DNA from: Propionibacteriales bacterium
GTDB taxonomy: Bacteria > Actinomycetota > Actinomycetes > Propionibacteriales > Nocardioidaceae
NCBI GenBank assembly: GCA_009377795.1
Contig: WHTJ01000007.1
Coordinates: 23,754 to 87,753 of the forward strand
DNA: 64,000 nucleotides
Direction of reading: 5' to 3'
The notes beneath the pieces are model-generated. The model was not told the DNA's origin and ran no database searches. It saw only the letters and a list, made by a program, of their open reading frames with translations. Within the stretch, counting starts at the first letter, position 1; each line of letters starts with the position of its first letter. The translations under genes and the position numbers were made by a program. Positions 63,019 to 64,000 of this stretch are shown piece by piece.

Positions 63019-64000
63019 CGCTCACCTGGCTGGCCAGGTCGATCAGTTCCTGACCGTTGTCGACGTCGCTGGCGAAGTTGTCCCAGATCGGCTGCGAGGC
63101 CTCCTGCCACTCCTGGAACGCCGCCTCGTCCATCGGGACCACGTTCACCCCCGCGCTCTCGAACTCCTCATCCACCCGGACGTCGTCCTCCTGCGACGCC
63201 TCATACGCGAAGTCCTGCAACTCCGCCCCCACCTCGACCAACACATCCTGCTGCTCCTCGGACAGCTGCTCGAACTGATCCATCCCAATGATCAACGGCT
63301 CGAACATGAACCAGAACGTGTAACCACCGGTCGGAGACGTATACGTCTTGACCAACTCATCCAACCGATACGAACTAAACGAACCGGTCGAGGTGATCGC
63401 ACTGTCCAACACACCGGTCTGCATCCCGTTATAGATCTCCGAGGACGCCATACTCGACAACCCGAACCCCACACTCTCCAACATCTCCTCCACCCGCACC
63501 CCCGCCGCCCGCGTCACCGAACCATTCGGCACATCATCCGGCGACACGATCGGATCCGCCGACCGGGTACCAACCGCACCCGCATTCCACACCCACGTCA
63601 ACACCTTCACACCATTCTCCTCGGTGATCTGCTCCACCCGCTCACCGATCTCCGCATCCTGCCACTCCTGCGCCACCTCGTGGTTAGGCACCATCGCCGG
63701 CATCAACGTGATACTGAACTCCGGCACATCCCCAGCCGCATAATCCAACGGAAACACCGACAAATCCGACGCCCCCTGCGTGATCGCCTCATACTGCTCC
63801 GTCGGATCCTCAATCAACGAATTCCCCGGATGCAACCGAATCTCCACCTCCCCATCAGTCCGCTCCGACACCTCCTCCGCGAACCGCTCCGCCAGCACCG
63901 CCCGGAAATCACCCTCACCACTCTGATCCGGCGCAGGCCACTGATGCGACAAATTCAACGTCACCTGCTCACCGGACTCACCACCCTCATCCGCCAAACC
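63011..64000 (-). CDS. TRAP transporter solute-binding protein (DctP), 5' end outside window
   Basis: At least 329 residues of the extracytoplasmic receptor. The frame is open through the window edge, so the signal peptide or lipobox lies beyond 64000; the TTG near 63997 is not a credible start. Family blocks are LNLSHQWPAPDQ near the left end, RFAEEVSERTDGEVEIRLHP, GASDLSVFPLDYAAGDVPEF, and SEIYNGMQTGVLDSA. Codon use differs from the rest of the window: the 5' two thirds use many TTG, GAT, TAT, TCG and GGG codons where neighbours prefer CTG, GAC, TAC and GGC. The ligand is unknown. Confidence 0.9.
   Translation of the reverse strand, partial: GLADEGGESGEQVTLNLSHQWPAPDQSGEGDFRAVLAERFAEEVSERTDGEVEIRLHPGNSLIEDPTEQYEAITQGASDLSVFPLDYAAGDVPEFSITLMPAMVPNHEVAQEWQDAEIGERVEQITEENGVKVLTWVWNAGAVGTRSADPIVSPDDVPNGSVTRAAGVRVEEMLESVGFGLSSMASSEIYNGMQTGVLDSAITSTGSFSSYRLDELVKTYTSPTGGYTFWFMFEPLIIGMDQFEQLSEEQQDVLVEVGAELQDFAYEASQEDDVRVDEEFESAGVNVVPMDEAAFQEWQEASQPIWDNFASDVDNGQELIDLASQVSGD

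Overview
The window is GC-rich DNA (about 70 percent by eye) with actinobacterial features: strong preference for G or C at codon third positions, many GTG starts, 4-nt start/stop overlaps (ATGA or GTGA) inside operons, several likely leaderless promoters, and typical actinobacterial gene neighbours (DUF3017-folD, purN-purH beside a DUF6350 membrane protein, DUF1707, SigE-type sigma factors with membrane partners). I read it as a chromosome segment of an aerobic actinomycete, perhaps near Propionibacteriales or Jiangellales. The genus cannot be fixed from sequence alone. I saw no rRNA, tRNA, phage, IS element or CRISPR array.

Layout. 1-10.2 kb: a minus-strand nucleoside uptake and salvage operon (M20 amidohydrolase, BMP-type lipoprotein, ABC ATPase, two permeases, cytidine deaminase, a cytochrome P450, thymidine phosphorylase, small membrane protein). 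10.3-20.4 kb: methylmalonyl-CoA mutase large subunit, a truncated Uma2 gene, two acetyltransferases, a threonine-dehydratase-like enzyme, YihY, RNA ligase-like protein, TrpS, a CNNM/HlyC protein and DUF1707. 20.5-38 kb: a one-carbon region, made of ETF plus a dimethylglycine-dehydrogenase-like flavoprotein with its IclR regulator and PurU, then an MttB-family methyltransferase with a divergent IclR-corrinoid protein-methyl-THF methyltransferase-ASKHA/ferredoxin-DUF1638::biotin carboxylase operon and a facing MTHFR gene. 38-48 kb: a frameshifted potassium channel, icd, a zinc-ribbon protein, mdh, a BCCT transporter, DUF3017, folD, purH, purN and DUF6350. 48-54 kb: two sigma/sensor systems, one fused and one split, around kynureninase. 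53.7-64 kb: sucCD, the small B12 subunit of methylmalonyl-CoA mutase, an M23 peptidase, PcrA helicase, a PIG-L deacetylase and a TRAP transporter.

How the genes fit together. The inferred central theme is use of methylated amines. The BCCT carrier could import glycine betaine. An MttB-type enzyme, corrinoid protein and MtgA-like enzyme would move one methyl to tetrahydrofolate, with the ASKHA/ferredoxin protein keeping the corrinoid active. The DMGDH-like enzyme and ETF would oxidise the remaining N-methyl groups onto folate and the electron chain. MTHFR, FolD and PurU would carry the one-carbon unit to formate, or PurN and PurH would use it for purines. Parts of the TCA cycle and the propionate route (icd, mdh, sucCD, both mutase subunits) lie in the same window.

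The intergenic spaces hold at least three families of short dispersed repeats with inverted symmetry. One uses a 32-bp unit that occurs singly, in tandem and as a perfect 28-bp-arm palindrome. The most unusual coding features are the DUF1638::biotin carboxylase fusion inside a corrinoid methyltransferase operon, the membrane-anchored sigma factor next to its split counterpart, and a P450 translationally coupled to nucleoside salvage genes.
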